Shown: piece after piece, positions 1 to 22,380 of the stretch | How the letters are laid out: each line of letters opens with the position of its first letter | Numbering within the stretch: position 1 is the first letter of the stretch | DNA from: Paguma larvata | Lineage: Eukaryota > Chordata > Mammalia > Carnivora > Viverridae | Length of the DNA: 64,000 bases | Assembly (NCBI GenBank): GCA_030068075.1 | Contig: CM057831.1 | Location: 13,311,370-13,375,369, forward strand | Reading direction: 5' to 3' | Position numbers and translations under genes: made by a program | Notes under the pieces: generated by a model | Database searches by the model: none | The model's input: the letters and a program-made list of their open reading frames with translations, nothing else | Told to the model about the DNA's origin: nothing

Positions 1-36
1 GTCTCTCAAAACTAAATAAAAAAAAACATTTTTTAA
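1..36 (+). repeat. 3' tail of a felid tRNA-Lys SINE cut by the window edge
   Basis: The window opens with the CT-rich end, TCTCTCAAAACTAAATAAAA, and the A-rich tail that close the plus-strand SINEs elsewhere in the window. The body lies upstream. Confidence 0.6.
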
Positions 37-277
37 TGTACTTAAATTATGCTGATGACTCTTCTTTAGTTACGTTTCTGGGAATTAAGACAGGGTGACG
101 CTAAGGCATTGGCGGAGGTGCGGCGGCCGGGTCAGGAGAGGCAACTGAGACACATGGGGGTTTTGCTTTGTTTTTAAATTCTTGAAGCTAACTTGGCTCC
201 TGCTGGGATTGAACAGTTGCTTCTTTAAGCACTCGCCATCCCATGCCATGATGAATAGGAGGGTTCCTACATCTGAC

Positions 278-294
278 GGGGGGGGGGGGGGGGG
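278..294 (+). repeat. poly-G mononucleotide run (17 G)
   Basis: Uninterrupted run of G, length-unstable and prone to sequencing error. A G-tract of this length can also form quadruplex structure. Confidence 0.95.
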
Positions 295-663
295 ATTCTT
301 TAAATAAGGAAATGAGCATCTAAAAGAAGATGCTCTCAATTAGTGTTTCTCAAACTAAGGAGCTGGCGGTCTTGCAGGTGGTCTGTGGACTCATCTGCTA
401 CGGCAATAATTATTTATGATATGATGATGATGGCAGTCCACATACATTTGTTTTTTCCTTACAGTTTCACTGTTGTTGGCAAAATAGTACAATTACTCTA
501 AGTCACTGCTGGCGAGTCGTATGTAGGTTTCGGTGTGTCTATTTTTATAAAATTAAGTACCTAGATGTTTATGGGAAAAGAAGACCATGAATCAGAACAG
601 ACCAGGAAGTCCTATTCGAAGGACCTCTCTGGGGCTTCACTGGTCCTAAAATTTTCATTCTTG

Positions 664-800
664 ACAGATATTTATTGAACGCCCAACTATGAGGCGTCTG
701 GGTGCGGGGAGTATGGAGATAAATGATTGGACCCTACTCTGTGTAAGTATAAAGATACAAATGCGAGTAATGGTAGAACAGTGCGGTGAGGACATTAATC
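664..800 (+). repeat. L2-like LINE relic
   Basis: The text 'atatttattgaacgccc' followed by a 'ctatgaggcgtctgggtgc' and 'tggagataaatga' pattern matches the 3' end of mammalian L2, where the usual wording is 'tttattgagcgcctactatg'. It is heavily diverged, so the ends are approximate. Confidence 0.55.
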
Positions 801-1168
801 GCGCTGTGTCTTGGCAGCTCACGGTGTCTGTCTCTGCCCTCCATCCTCGCCACTTACCTTCCAGGGTGCGACCTGGGGCGAGCTCCAGCCACGAAACCAG
901 GGCTACCGTACTTAGCTCGCAGAGCGCGCGTGAGGCTTGGAGGAGATAACGCAGCCGAAGCATGAAGCCCGGTGCCGAGGCCAGGGCAGGGGCCCCGCCG
1001 CTCGCCGCTGGCATCGTTTTCTGGGAGGCGGCTCCGTCTGTCAGTTCCCAGCTGCCGTCTGCCCGCCGCCGGCTCCCTGCAAATGGCGAGTCCGGAGGAC
1101 AGCCGCGGGCGGGCGAGCGTGGGCGTGAAGATCAAGTCGTGCGTGTTTCTGTTTGTTTTCCTTTTTAG

Positions 1169-10987
<9,819 letters not shown>

Positions 10988-11680
10988 TTGACTCAAGGTT
11001 GCTCTATGACGTACTGTAATTTACTCACTTCGACTCCCCGTAGGATAAAAGGTGTGTGTGCCCTTAAGTCAAAACTATTTGAAAGTGTCCAGCAATTCTC
11101 AAAGTGATGCCCCCTGCCTCAAACAGTCCGAGTCCCAGAAACGAGTGACATTCTAAGCTCCATTGCAAAGCCCACAACAGGGCTTCTAAAAGCCAGTTGT
11201 GGAAAAAGCATGTATCTTGCCTAAAATTTCCAAACAATTGTCACTAGGAACTTTTGTTCACGTGAAAAACCAGTAAAGGAAAAAAAAAAAATCCCGGTTA
11301 GAGAAGTCTGACCGGAAATCTAACGACAGAAATCCGTCAGGCTTCAGTGCTGTTTCTGGATCATAGTTTTTCGCAGAGAAAGGGCCCGTTGGAACCATAT
11401 TGGGAAGCAGCGACTGGAAGGTTTGAGTCTCTCTAAGGAATCTTTCTGACGTTCGGAAGTGTCTGATCTATGATATGTATGTGTTGCTCACTTCTGTCTA
11501 TGATGAGCTCCTCCTTCCCTCCCCCCGCGTCCCTCAACCTTGCCATGGCCGCTTGGGAGATTGTTTCCAGGCCCGGGGAACCCCACCTCCCATCCCCGAC
11601 CCAGACCCTTCTCTTTTACAAATCAACCAAATAATTTTTAATGTGTTTTCTGCTTAAATAAACTTCGTGTTCAAGTATTC
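10988..11680 (+). other. OIT3: OIT3 3' untranslated region
   Basis: Follows the OIT3 stop codon with no further splice signal that I can see. The first canonical AATAAA is at 11657-11662, so the transcript probably ends near 11675-11690. No recognised repeats. Confidence 0.75.
11657..11662 (+). terminator. polyadenylation signal AATAAA for OIT3
   Basis: Canonical hexamer in the context CTTAAATAAACTTCG, about 670 bp after the stop codon, followed by T- and GT-containing sequence (CTTCGTGTTC, TTGGTG) of the kind seen downstream of cleavage sites. Confidence 0.75.
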
Positions 11681-13119
11681 TCACTACTTGGTGACTGAAA
11701 AAATTCTTGCTGATATTCGGCTTTGCGCCCCAAATAGTGTGCTCTGACTTCAAGAATCGGCAGCGGTTGGACCAGGCGCGTCCCGCTGGCCAGAGCTTTT
11801 AGTGAGTTGTTGTTGCATGGCCGTTTGCGTGGACTTACGGAGCTGCAGCAGAGCGTTAGCGGGGTGTGGAAGAGAAGGAGGTAGCGTCCTCTTTAGTATA
11901 GAGTACACAAAGTCGGATTTGCTGTAATTAACTGCAAAACAGGGGCCTGCTAAATATACCCCTGGGCCGCCTCTCTTTTTAAGGTTAGAAACAAAGTAAA
12001 ACCCACTTCAGGTTTATTTTGAAGTTGTTTTGGATTGACACTGATGGTATTTTTGTATTTTTCTGGGAACTCTGAAAAGCTGAGCATAAATCCTAGCGTC
12101 CTTGACCGTGGGCATGGAATTGATTAGCGTTGTCTTGCATGCAACAGGCAACTAACCGTCACTGGGCTGAAGAAGCTGGGGTGTCAACGCGGTCTGCGCT
12201 GAGGTGCTTTGAGCTCCTGGCCCTCTGGGAGGGTCCACAAATTCTAGCTTGTCTGGCCAGTTACACATGCCATGAGGCTAAGAGGACAACTGGTATTACT
12301 GGCGGGGGGGACGTGTATCCACTTCGACTTGGACACCTTGAGATCTTCCGAGAAAATGCTGAGCACTGACATGGGTTAAGGGACCCAGCCGCCTATTTCA
12401 AGTGAGACACAATGCCGCTTCCTCACTGAGAGAGAGAAACTGATGTTGTATGAATGTGGTCTTTACATGAAAAACCATGTTATTCACACGGTTGAAGGTT
12501 TAGGTGTTGACAATCAGACAGATTCTGAGTTGAACACAAGAATGTCTTGTTTATTCTTTTACTTGAGTGCCTGAGATGAATCTTCACTAAGAACACGTGA
12601 GGAAGTGATTTAATATTTAATAACTTGCCTTTATTGATTTGCTTATCGAAGTCATGAGAAATTTCCAAATTTTCAAATTAAAGACTATAGTTTGTTGGGT
12701 TTGGGGGGTTTTGTTTGTTTGTTTTTAGTTCTTTAAACCTTGTTCTTACTACACTTTTATTCTTGGCCTTTGGTTTTCTTCCTTGGTTGAGATCCTTAGC
12801 TTGTCTCATCATTAGGATAAGCTAGGTCGTAGTACAATAACAGAAGACCCAGAATCTCAGTGGCTTATACACCAAGGTTTCTTTCTCGCCTGTGCCAGTG
12901 GGCTGCAGCCCTCGCTCTCACCCTGGGACAGGCTGATGGAGACTTGTTATTTCTTTTTCTTCCTCTACAGAAGTTACTGAACAATTTATCCTGTCCCCAA
13001 AGAACTGTGGTACCGCCTTTACTGTGTAGCAAGTTTCAGTCTCTGTGGTTGTGTTTATGAGCCCTTGATTCTCTTCCATTGATTTATTTTTCTGTTCCTG
13101 CATCAGAACCACACTTTGA
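11681..13119. other. intergenic single-copy sequence downstream of OIT3
   Basis: No felid SINE or L1 in this stretch. A region near 12790-12950 ('aatctcagtggcttatacac') resembles an old mammalian repeat that I cannot name. No exon of a neighbouring gene was recognised on either strand. Confidence 0.5.
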
Positions 13120-13493
13120 AATTTTTTGAGATATAATTGACATAAACATTATATTCGTTTCAGGTGTACAGCTTGAGTTGTTATTTGTATATAGTGTGAA
13201 ATGATCACCACGGGAAGACTCGTTAACATCTGTTACCTTCGATAGTTACCAATATTTTTTCTTAAGATGAGAACTTTTAAGATCTCGTCTCTTACTGACT
13301 TTCAAATATAGGACACAGTAGTATGAACTATAGTTACCATGCTGTCCATTGCATGCCCAGGGCTTATTTATTTGATGACTGGAAATTTGTACATTTTGAC
13401 CACCTTTGTTCATTTTGCCCACTGACGACACCCCCCCACCTCTGGCAATTCTGTCCATCTATGAGCACTTTTTTTCCTTTTTTTTTTTTTTAA

Positions 13494-13690
13494 GAATCTT
13501 GGGTTGCCCAGTTGGTTGGACATCCGACTCTTGATTTCGGCTCAAGATCATGATCTCACAGTTTGTGGGTTCAAGCCCTGTGTCGGGCTCTGTGCTGGCA
13601 GTGTGGAGCCTGCTTAGGATTCTCTGTCTCTGTCTCTCTCTGCCCCTCCTCACGTGTACTCTCTCTCTCTCAAAATAAATAAATAAACTT
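13494..13690 (+). mobile_element. felid tRNA-Lys SINE inside old L1
   Basis: Diverged head CTTGGGTTGCCCAGTTGG, B-box-like GTTCAAGCCC, CT-rich region and an AAATAAATAAATAAAC tail. Confidence 0.85.
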
Positions 13691-13826
13691 AAAGAAAGGA
13701 ATCCATGTATAAGTGAGATTATGCAATATTTGACTTTGATTTAGTTCACTTAGCATAATGCCCTTGAGGTCCATCCGTGTTGTTGCAAATGGCAGGATTT
13801 CCTTCTTTATTTTGTGGCTGAATAAC

Positions 13827-13828
<2 letters not shown>

Positions 13829-13863
<35 letters not shown>
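13829..13863 (+). repeat. (TG)n microsatellite
   Basis: About 17 TG units in the L1-derived sequence. The 78-codon plus-strand frame across it is a by-product. Confidence 0.95.
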
Positions 13864-13865
<2 letters not shown>

Positions 13866-14155
13866 CACTCTTTTTTATCCATTCGTCCATTGATGGACTC
13901 ACTGTTTTTTCATATGCTGGCTATTGTAAGTAACGCTGCAACGAACATAGGGGTGCAGCAATCTCTCCAAATTAGTGTTGTTTCCTTTGCATGAATACCC
14001 AGAAGCGGCACTGCTGGATCATCCACTCCCTCTAGTATTCGTTTTCTGAGGAACCGCCATTTTGTTTTCACAGTGGCTGCACTGTCGCATTCCCACCAAC
14101 AGTGCGCCAAGCCTCTCTTTCCTCCACATCCTGGCCAACACTTGTTACTTCTTGA

Positions 14156-17100
14156 GACTTCACTCTCTTCTGATGCTGCCAGCTCAACACAAGGCCTTGG
14201 GGTTCCCCGAGGCAGGGGGAGAGAATGCGGAGCACCACCCCCTGGAAAGGACGTCAAATCACTTCTGTTCCCCTTTCGTTGTCCAAAGCTTGTTGCGTGG
14301 CTGTAAACTAACAGAGCAGGGAAGTACGAGCTTCCGATGGGCCTGGAGGACAGTGGACCCGGAAATCCAGGGCGACAGCTGTCATGTTATCTTTGAGTCA
14401 GTCATTCCTGTGTTAAAGGGAAATATTTTTATGGAACTAAAACCAGACAGGCCCCTGAGCGGACTGTCGGGAAGGCGGAGCTGGAAGGTGATCCTGATGC
14501 TTCTAATTCTCTGCTCGAAGCAAACCATTCGACGGCGTAATACCTCAACTTTCCTCTCTGTAGAAGAAGAATATTAAGCTTCTTTTCAAATATTCTTATG
14601 TTAGAAAATGAAATCATACGACATACAAATGTAAATCATACGACAGTATATATTTAGAATAACTCCAGAACACCGCCTTTTCCTGCCACTCAGAAAGATT
14701 TGCCTCAAGGAAGAGGAGAAAAAAAAAAAGGCACTTGCTTAGCAAAGGTTAAAAAGGAAGTTAATTGGGAATCTTATTAACTTGGTATTTGTCTGATATC
14801 AAAAGAAACAACATCGCGGGGTCTGGCATTTCTGACAACTGGGAATTCTATAATTAGCTTCTCAACCAGTGGTAGATACGTGTGCTACTCAAAATCCTGG
14901 TGGCAAAACTTGCGAGCAGTAATTGTTTTACATTGTCTAATATTCTAACTATTTTTAGAGCCATTTGACATTTAGCGAGAGCTTGAAATCTAATAAAATT
15001 TCTTTCAACCAAAGGAATTAATTATCAAAAACGACAATCAGGTAGGTTTGGGGTGATAAAGAATTACTTATTTACTAATTTCGAATGTAGCTTCTACCCC
15101 ATCGTGAAGCTCCTAGGCTCTCTCCTGGAACTCCACGAGTTCTGTACCCGATATTTCATTGCAGTTTGGTCCTGGTTAGAACGGGGCATTTTTCAGTGCC
15201 CCCATGCACTGGCAGTGCGGCACGACACAGTGAAAAAGAAAATCAAATAGCGCCCTCTAGTGTCTTTTTCTTTTTCGCACGAAACCCAAATGTATATTGA
15301 AGCACACCAATCGAAATATGATTTCTCCCCCTGCTCGAAACCTTAGATGCAGAACATTACCAGAATATAGCTTTGGAGAACGCATCAAATGCCAAGGACA
15401 TTTTCTGGAGAACAGTGTGAGATTTATTTTAATGCACACAGAAAGCATCATTCCAGGAAAATACCAGCTTTTGTCATCCCATGCAAATTTTGCCCTTAAT
15501 ATCTATTTCTCTAACGCGCTGACAAAAATAGCTGTCGGGAAAAATTAAGGATCTCTTTAAAATGTCGAGAAATAAACAATCTGATCAAGAAAAACCCATG
15601 AAATATTTAGCGGTCTTTCTTTTCCCCCAGCGGAATGTGAAATACTTTCCTATGCGTCTGAGGCACAACAGCAATAACTCTGGCCTGACTAATGGAAGGC
15701 TTTGTTTGTGATGGTTTAATTATGTTTGCTGAAATACGAGCCTCATATAAGACAACATCTCCGTGGCAGAGGGACAGATCTCTGTGTCTATAGATAGAAA
15801 TAAAACACAAAAGACTCAACGTTCTGTGAAGAACTTGGCAATCAAATTCTATTTGCTAAGGAAACAAATGAAGGAAGAATGTTCGCTGTACATTTTGTTG
15901 TTTCTGTTTGCATGTAGCCTCTGGGTTAGCTACTGTTTTAACTGCTAGTGTACAACACTGATTGCAAAGGAGTTTTGAAACTAAGATATTCTCTCATCGG
16001 ATGAAATCTCAATACCTTACACTCATGTAGCATCTTCCAGAACTTTCGATGCTTTCCTACATATATTTAATGTCGTTCAGTCCTAAATCATGCTGTGTTT
16101 TGACAGAGAAATCGGAGGAAGAGTGTTAACTCAAAGTCGTATCGCACAAATTATCAGCCTAAAGTACTAACTGAAGAAAAAACCCACCCACCCACACATG
16201 TGTTGCCGTGCCTGTAGGTTTATCTCATCATTTTCAGCTTCTAATGAGACAATTAGAATGTTAGCAGCCTTTTATGTCTTGGAAGCCTTTTAGGAACAAA
16301 GAACCTGGACACAGAAGTCTTGAAATTCCCCCCCCAACTCTTGAATTTCTTAGTGAGATAGTTTAGGGCACAAAATTCCACAGATATTACCCTATTCTAG
16401 TTGGGCAGAAATCTGTTTTTATCGAAAAGGAGAACGTATTTCTTTCCTCAGGCCTTGAAAACTTTGAATTGGATCTATCCAGAACTCATGGAAGTTTTCG
16501 ATGTAAAGAATATATTCACATAGAAATATGCTATTAATTCTATGATAACCAAAGGCAGAAAATGCACGGTTCCCAGGATTTTCTTCGTACCTGCCATACA
16601 TGCTTACTGCAACTGGCTGACCTGGTCCATAGCTATATGGACCATTCAAATCAAGGAGTTACAAGGGGTGCGCAACCACCCTCTCCATACGTCTCCGTAT
16701 CGATGACAGCAAAAAGCTGTCAAGGAATATCCACATCTATGCCAAGGAGGGAGTCTGCTCTCCTGAAGAGTCTCACTCAGAAAGCAATTTGGCAGACTAA
16801 TTCGACAAGGACAAAATGATTGAACGTATAACGTGAAAGCATCTAGGCATTGTATGGGAACATCCAAGGCGCAAAATGAAGCAGAGAAGAGCTGGAAGAG
16901 TATTCCGGCTAGTAATTCAAGGGTAGCAGCGTCTAGGGATGTTTGACCACTGCTGATGTGTTCACAGCTCCCAGACGTTAGTGTTTTCAATTCGTGCTTT
17001 CATCCTGCTCCTCTTCATAAGCAATTAGGTTCATTAGTTCAGTGGAATCCAAGAACCAAGTCAACAGAGGGAGGGAAATCCTACCCGTGGACCGCAGTGA

Positions 17101-17221
17101 ACCATTGACTCAATGATTGTGATCAGTTTAAATGCACACTACTTGGGCAAATTGTCCTGAAAGCCCAGGCTGCCTAAGTCATAGGGAAATACGTCATCGT
17201 TCAACTCTGAATATTTCTTAT
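14156..17221. other. intergenic single-copy stretch
   Basis: About 3 kb with no felid SINE or L1. Open frames at 14062-14577, 15297-15548 and 16646-16990 have no recognisable homology and no splice context. I see no gene here. Confidence 0.5.
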
Positions 17222-18125
17222 TTTTAAAAAAAAATTTTTTTAAGTTTATTTAAATCCAAGTTAGTTAACATATAGTATAGTTTCAGGAGTAGAATTTAGA
17301 GATTCATCACTTACATGTGAGCATCCAGTGTTCATCCCAACAAGTGCCCTCCTTAATGCCCGTCATCCACTTAGCCCATCCCCCACCCAACACCCTGCCA
17401 GCAACCCTCAGTTTGTTCTCTGTATTTACAAGTCTCTTATGGTTTTTCCTCCCTCCCTGTTTTTATCTTATTTTTCCTTCCTTTCCCCTACGTTCCTCTG
17501 TTTTGTTTCTTCAATTCCACATATGGCTGAAATCATATGATATTTATCTCTCTCTGACTCATTTCACCTACCATAATACATTCTAGTTCCATCCACATTG
17601 CTACAAATGGCAAGTTTTCATTCTTTTTGGTCTCCAAGTGATATTCCATTTTATATGTATATAAACTTATGTATATATTTCCATTTTATATGTATATAAA
17701 CATATGTATTTCCCTATGACTTATATGTTTATATACATATATATGCATATATACACATATATACATATATACACATATATATACACATATATACACACAC
17801 TCCACATCTTCTTTATCCATTCATCCATCGATATGGAAAGAATTTGGGCTCTGTCCATAATTTGGCTACTGTTGATAGCACTGCTATAAACATTGGGGCG
17901 CATGTGTCCCTTCAAATCAGCATTTTTGTATCCTTTGGATCAATACCTAGTAGTGCAATTTCTGGATCATAGGGTAGTTCTATTTTTAATTTTTTGAGGA
18001 ACCTCCATACTGTTTTCCAGAGTGGCTGCACCAGTTTGCATTCCCACCAGCAGTGCCAAAGGGTTCCTTTTTCTCTGCATCCTCACCAACATCTGTTGTT
18101 GCCTGAGTTGTTAATTTTAGCCTAA
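17222..18125 (-). mobile_element. 5'-truncated L1 (3' end), minus strand
   Basis: Antisense L1 3' UTR and ORF2 C-terminus: T-rich start, 'ccaagttagttaacatatag', 'agtgccctccttaatgcccg', then 'cattcatccatcgatatgg' and 'ttcccaccagcagtg'. An AT-rich microsatellite lies at 17650-17800. Younger looking than the copy at 13.1 kb. Confidence 0.9.
17650..17802 (+). repeat. AT-rich (TATACA)n-type microsatellite in L1
   Basis: Repeating tatacacatatatacatata units. Open frames on both strands here are low-complexity by-products. Confidence 0.9.
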
Positions 18126-18521
18126 ATACTTTTTATTTTAGGAAAAGCAGTTTCCAACAGTCATAACATGTGAAGACCTTGTTGTATTTCTAGGCATTAT
18201 ACTCTAGAAACACAAATTCCTCAAAACTCAACTTTCCTGGTAGACCTCCAAAGAGGCACCATGACTCATAGAAACCAGAGGACCTTACAGCTACATCAGC
18301 ACTACTTCTATTTCCTCTGCTTTCAAGTTTTCTATATTTTGATGGGAGGATGCAACTATGGAACTTAAAACTGGATGGCGATTTTTTAAATTTCATAATA
18401 AAATGTCACAAGATGTCTGGGTGTAAATTCTAAGTCTTCTACCAAAAAGTATCATTCTGAGGTGCTCTGTTAGAGAAACAACAAAGACAACAAAATTCCT
18501 TCTCTTCGAGGCTAATCTTAG
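18126..18521. other. intergenic single-copy stretch
   Basis: Nothing recognised apart from AT-rich single-copy sequence. Confidence 0.5.
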
Positions 18522-18535
18522 AAGTGGGTTCTTTA

Positions 18536-18758
18536 GGGGCGCCTGGTGGCTCAGTTGGTTGAGCGCCCGATTTCGGCTCAGGTCATGATCTCACGGTCTA
18601 TGAGTTCGAGCCCCACGTCAGGATCTGTGCTGACGGCTCATCAGAGCCTAGAGCCTGCTTCAGATTCTGTATCTCCCTCTCTCTCTGCCCTTCTCCTGCT
18701 CACGCTCTGTCTCTATGTCTCTTAAGAAAAAATAAGTGTTTAAAAAAAATTTTTTTTA
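18536..18758 (+). mobile_element. felid tRNA-Lys SINE with perfect target duplication
   Basis: Well-preserved head GGCGCCTGGTGGCTCAG and B-box GTTCGAGCCCC. The 14-bp duplication aagtgggttcttta appears at 18522-18535 and again at 18759-18772, so this is a fairly young insertion. Confidence 0.95.
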
Positions 18759-18772
18759 AAGTGGGTTCTTTA

Positions 18773-19784
18773 AATGCCACCCCAAAACATGAACTGATCA
18801 CCGGTAAAGTCCTCCTGGGGCTGTTTTATTTGCACAAACAATTGTCAATGAAAGCATTTTCACCAGTCCCTGAATTACTGATTCCAATCTCACTCTGGGG
18901 TTTTCCCTCTCCCCAGAAGGGTGTAAATTCACCCAAGTTGAAAAAATGAGACTAGCAGGACCTTTCAGCCTGGTGAAGGCGAGACAGGAAATGCTTCCTT
19001 CTGGTGCGTTAACAAAGCGCTGGTGAGGGTGGCAGTGAGCACATGGGGGCCAGGGCTGGCCCTGACTTCTCCTGGGAACCGGAGGGAGCCAGACTGAGCA
19101 GATGGCATCAAAAGTATTTCTTCCCTTTCCAAAAATGTCAAAAAAGGAAAGTTCACTTTGACTAAAACCCCTCAGTAGATCTTATTAAAAGGCAGGAGAA
19201 AATGGTCTTGTCTTTCTGAGATCCTTAGAAATACTATAAAAAGCCGAAGGATGACTCCCTCAGATTTAATTCCGGGAGTAAAAATCAAATGGAGCCCAGA
19301 GCCAAAAAACTGAGATGTAAAGACAGGATTACCCTGAGGAGGAAAGTTTGAACGTAATAAAAGATTCCTCGCAGACGCTAAGCTAATGTGAAGTAAAGTA
19401 CGAAGTGTCTGGATGCAATTGCCTTCGGAATTAAATTTTGTGCCTGATGTTAGAAATTAAAAAACTGAACTAATTTCCTTGAACGGTAAGTAAATAAATA
19501 TTAAAACCAATCCAAAAGAGACACCAGAAACACCAATAATTTTGCCCTCGGATGTTATTAAACTGTTTCCTTGGCCATTCCCTTTTGCCCAAGCTCCAGC
19601 CAACAAGGGCAGCTAAGGCCCCACTGATCTCACAGGGTGTGCATGTCCAGCAATGGAAAGCCTCCCGGTGACTTGTAAGGAAATAACATCCTTATGATAA
19701 ATCTTAAAATATGTAGTACTTGGCTCTAAGTTTTTCGTCTCCGAAATGAGTAACTATTTAGCAGATTGTCTATTGAATTGTCCC
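18773..19784. other. intergenic single-copy stretch
   Basis: No repeats, exons or RNA genes recognised. Confidence 0.5.
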
Positions 19785-20750
19785 GGAGTCAGAAGGCACT
19801 AGGAATCTCTTGCGCCTCTCTGGAAAGCAGTATAAGATTTCCTCACAAAACTACAAATAGAAGTACCACACGATCCTGTAACTTCACTTCTGGATACGTG
19901 CCTGAGGAAAATGCAAACACCAATTTGAAAGATACGTCACACCCCTATCTTCATGGCAGCATTATTTATAAGAGCCAAGGTATGGAAGCAGCCCATCCAT
20001 AGATGAATGGATAAAGAAGAGTCATAGATACATGGTGGAATATCACTCAGCCATTCAAAGAATGAGATCCTGCCATTTGCAACAACATGGATGGGCCTAG
20101 AGGATATTATGCTAAGTGAAATAAGTCAGACAGAAGAAGACGGATATCATTTGATCTCCCTTATATGTGGAATCCGAAAAACAAAACAAAGGAACAAACA
20201 GCAACAATTAGAACAACAAAGAGAGAAACAGACTCATAAATCTGAGAGAACTGGTGGTTGACCAAGGGGAGGGGTTGGGGGGATGGGCAAAATAGGCGAA
20301 GGAGGTTAAAAGGTACAAATTCGCAGTAAAATAAATAGGGGGTGCCTGGTTCAGCTGGTTCAGCATCCGACTTCGGCTCGGGTCATGATCTCACAGTTCG
20401 TGAGTTCGAGCCCCGCGTCAGGCTTTGTGCTGACAGCTCAGAGCCTGGAGCCCACTTCAAGTTCTGTGTCTCCCTCTCTCTCTGCCTTTCCCCCACTCAA
20501 GCTCTCTCTCTCTCCCTCTCTCTCTCAAAAATAAATAAACATGAAAACAAAATTTTACTAAAATAAAATAAGTTGGGGGGATAAAAAGTACAGCATAGGG
20601 AATATAGCCAATGATACTGTAATACACTAACCGTAGTGAGCATTTCATATAGTGTAGAATTGTTGAGTCACCATGTTGGACACCCAAAACTAACTTAATA
20701 TTATAGGTCTGCTATACTTGGATTACAAATTAAAAATTTTTTAAATCCAT
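19785..20750 (+). mobile_element. 5'-truncated old L1, plus strand
   Basis: Sense L1 ORF2 C-terminus and 3' UTR: 'cttcacttctggatacgtg', 'cagcattatttataagagcc', 'tggatgggcctagaggatat', then 'ttatatgtggaatccgaaaa' and 'acactaaccgtagtgagca'. A felid SINE is inserted at 20339-20567. Confidence 0.88.
20339..20567 (+). mobile_element. felid tRNA-Lys SINE inside L1
   Basis: Head GGGTGCCTGGTTCAGCTGG, B-box GTTCGAGCCCC, CT-rich tail with AATAAATAAAC. It splits the L1 3' UTR. Confidence 0.93.
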
Positions 20751-21455
20751 TCAATTCCTTTTGTTACATTTCCAGATTCTTTAAAAATTCTGTGGCTTCC
20801 TCTGCCAGCTTGTCTAGTTTTGTCATGATAACATCCAAAACCTTAGAGACGGAAAAGAAATTCTGACATTTTTCTTAGGAAAGCAAAATGATCCTCTTAA
20901 ATCGATCTCAAGGGAAGGGGGACCCAAGACTTTCGTTAAGCACATGAAATAGAGGACTTGGCAAATCTTGGAGAGCAAAGTCCGATGAGACAATAGAGAA
21001 AAAAATTTTCCCACCCTGTAAATATCAGTATTTGTCTTACTTTGTTGTTTTTGTTGTCCTAGGCAGAATCAATGAACCGAATCAAACTTCTCTTGAAAAG
21101 TAACTTAGAAAAGAACGGGTGGGTTGCCCTATTTTTCTTGTACATTCCTCAAAGCTGTGCCTTGGTGGGAAATGTAAACTTAGGAACCAAACACAAATTC
21201 CAGGAACGGTACTGACGGTACTATGGGGCCGTAGGTGCCGGTGCCATAAAGTTTGAACTCAGCGTTGAGTTAGACTCCAGTTCGTCCAGATCTAGAGCCT
21301 GCCTGGGGATATGGAAGGTCCCTTGCGTGGGCAACCCTCCTTCCTACTTCTCCCTGTGTCATTAGTCTTCGATGACTTGGCGTGTCAACCGGCAACTCTG
21401 AACCATGTTGGAACTTAGAAATAGTTTTAAAAAGGAACACTTGTTAGTTAGCCCT

Positions 21456-21497
<42 letters not shown>

Positions 21498-22218
21498 GTG
21501 CCCCTCCCCTCAAAAAAATTCCAAATCCTGTATGGAGAATGGATCTGGAGAGAGGAGGAAGCAGGACGTGTAAGAGACCACTGTATTAGTGCAGGGCTGG
21601 AGTGTTGGCAAAAGCCCACGGACCAAGACGTGAAAAGAAATGGATGGCTTTGAGCTCCATTTTAGAGGAACTAAAATTCCATTTAGAGGAACTCGTGAAA
21701 CGAGGTCGTATATTGGATTCGAAGGCAGGAGACAGATAGAAATAAAAAGGGTTCTGATTTGTACAACCGAGTGGATGATGGTGTCATTTACAGAGATGGA
21801 GAAACTTAGTGAGAAAGAGTTTCAGGGAGAACTGAAGTGTTCGATTTTGTACATGCTGCTCATGAGATGTCTGTAAGAGATCCAAGTAAAAGCGTCAAGT
21901 AGGCAGTAAGATATACGACAGGAGCTCGTCCGGCTAGGCCGGGGCGGTGATAAAACATATATAGGAATCATATACATTTAGATGGCATTTAAAATTAAAG
22001 ACAGAATGGGAGAGAAGGGTAGAGCCTCAATCTCACATAGTAGGGCCTGAGAATCTACAGGACCAACATTTCGAGGTTAGGAAGGGAGGGAGAAATTGCC
22101 AAGGGAAATTGAGGAATAGCCAGAAAACGCCAAGGAAAGCGCAAGAGGAAGGATGACTGGAGCCAGGAAAGCGGGGGTTTCCAGTGGGACCGAGTGGCCA
22201 ACTAGGTCAAGTACAAGA
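20751..22218. other. intergenic single-copy stretch with a CT microsatellite
   Basis: No gene recognised. It contains the (CT)n run at 21455-21495. The frame at 21640-21876 is open but matches nothing known to me. Confidence 0.5.
21455..21495 (+). repeat. (CT)n microsatellite
   Basis: About 20 CT units between 'ccctaactctc' and 'ctccctgtgccc'. Confidence 0.95.
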
Positions 22219-22380
22219 AGATCTTACGCAACCCATTTAATCTTTCTGAGAACCTACAGATTCTGGAAAGTAGGGATAAGACTATTATCCCCTGTGGTTG
22301 TTCAGAGTATTCAGCCAAGTGAGCAATCTAAGTCACTTCACATGGGGGGTTGTATACGGTAAGCACACAGTAGGGTTTTT
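22219..22380 (-). repeat. MIR fragment, minus strand
   Basis: 'cccatttaatctttctgag', 'gtagggataagactattatc' and 'gtggttgttcagagtat' parallel the antisense MIR core ('cctctctgagcctcag', 'atggggataataatag', 'gggttgttgtgagg'). Confidence 0.6.

Larger units (their letters stand above)
37..1168. other. OIT3 intron, window start to first visible exon
   Basis: No exon is recognisable here. The stretch holds a 17-base G run (278-294), an L2-like relic near 664-800 and a GC- and CpG-rich segment from about 830 that runs into the next exon. Open frames here overlap on both strands, resemble nothing and lack splice context, so I treat them as chance in GC-rich DNA. Confidence 0.6.
13120..14155 (-). mobile_element. 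3' part of an old L1, minus strand
   Basis: The plus strand reads as the antisense L1 3' end: 'gatataattgacataaac', 'tccattcgtccattgatgg', 'gtgaacataggggtgcag'-type phrases and 'cattcccaccaacagtgcgc'. A felid SINE (13494-13690) and a TG microsatellite interrupt it. Diverged enough to be an ancient (L1M-type) copy. Confidence 0.85.

Noticed and set aside
14062..14577. 171-codon plus-strand frame beside an old L1
   Set aside because: Its first third is antisense L1 sequence and the rest has no recognisable homology. No promoter or splice context.
16646..16990. 114-codon minus-strand frame in single-copy DNA
   Set aside because: No recognisable domain, no splice sites at sensible positions and no relation to known neighbours of OIT3. 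A chance frame is likely.
18536..18620. tRNA-Lys-like sequence
   Set aside because: This and many similar matches are the heads of SINEs. The A- and B-boxes are inherited from tRNA, but the cloverleaf is incomplete and an A-rich tail follows.
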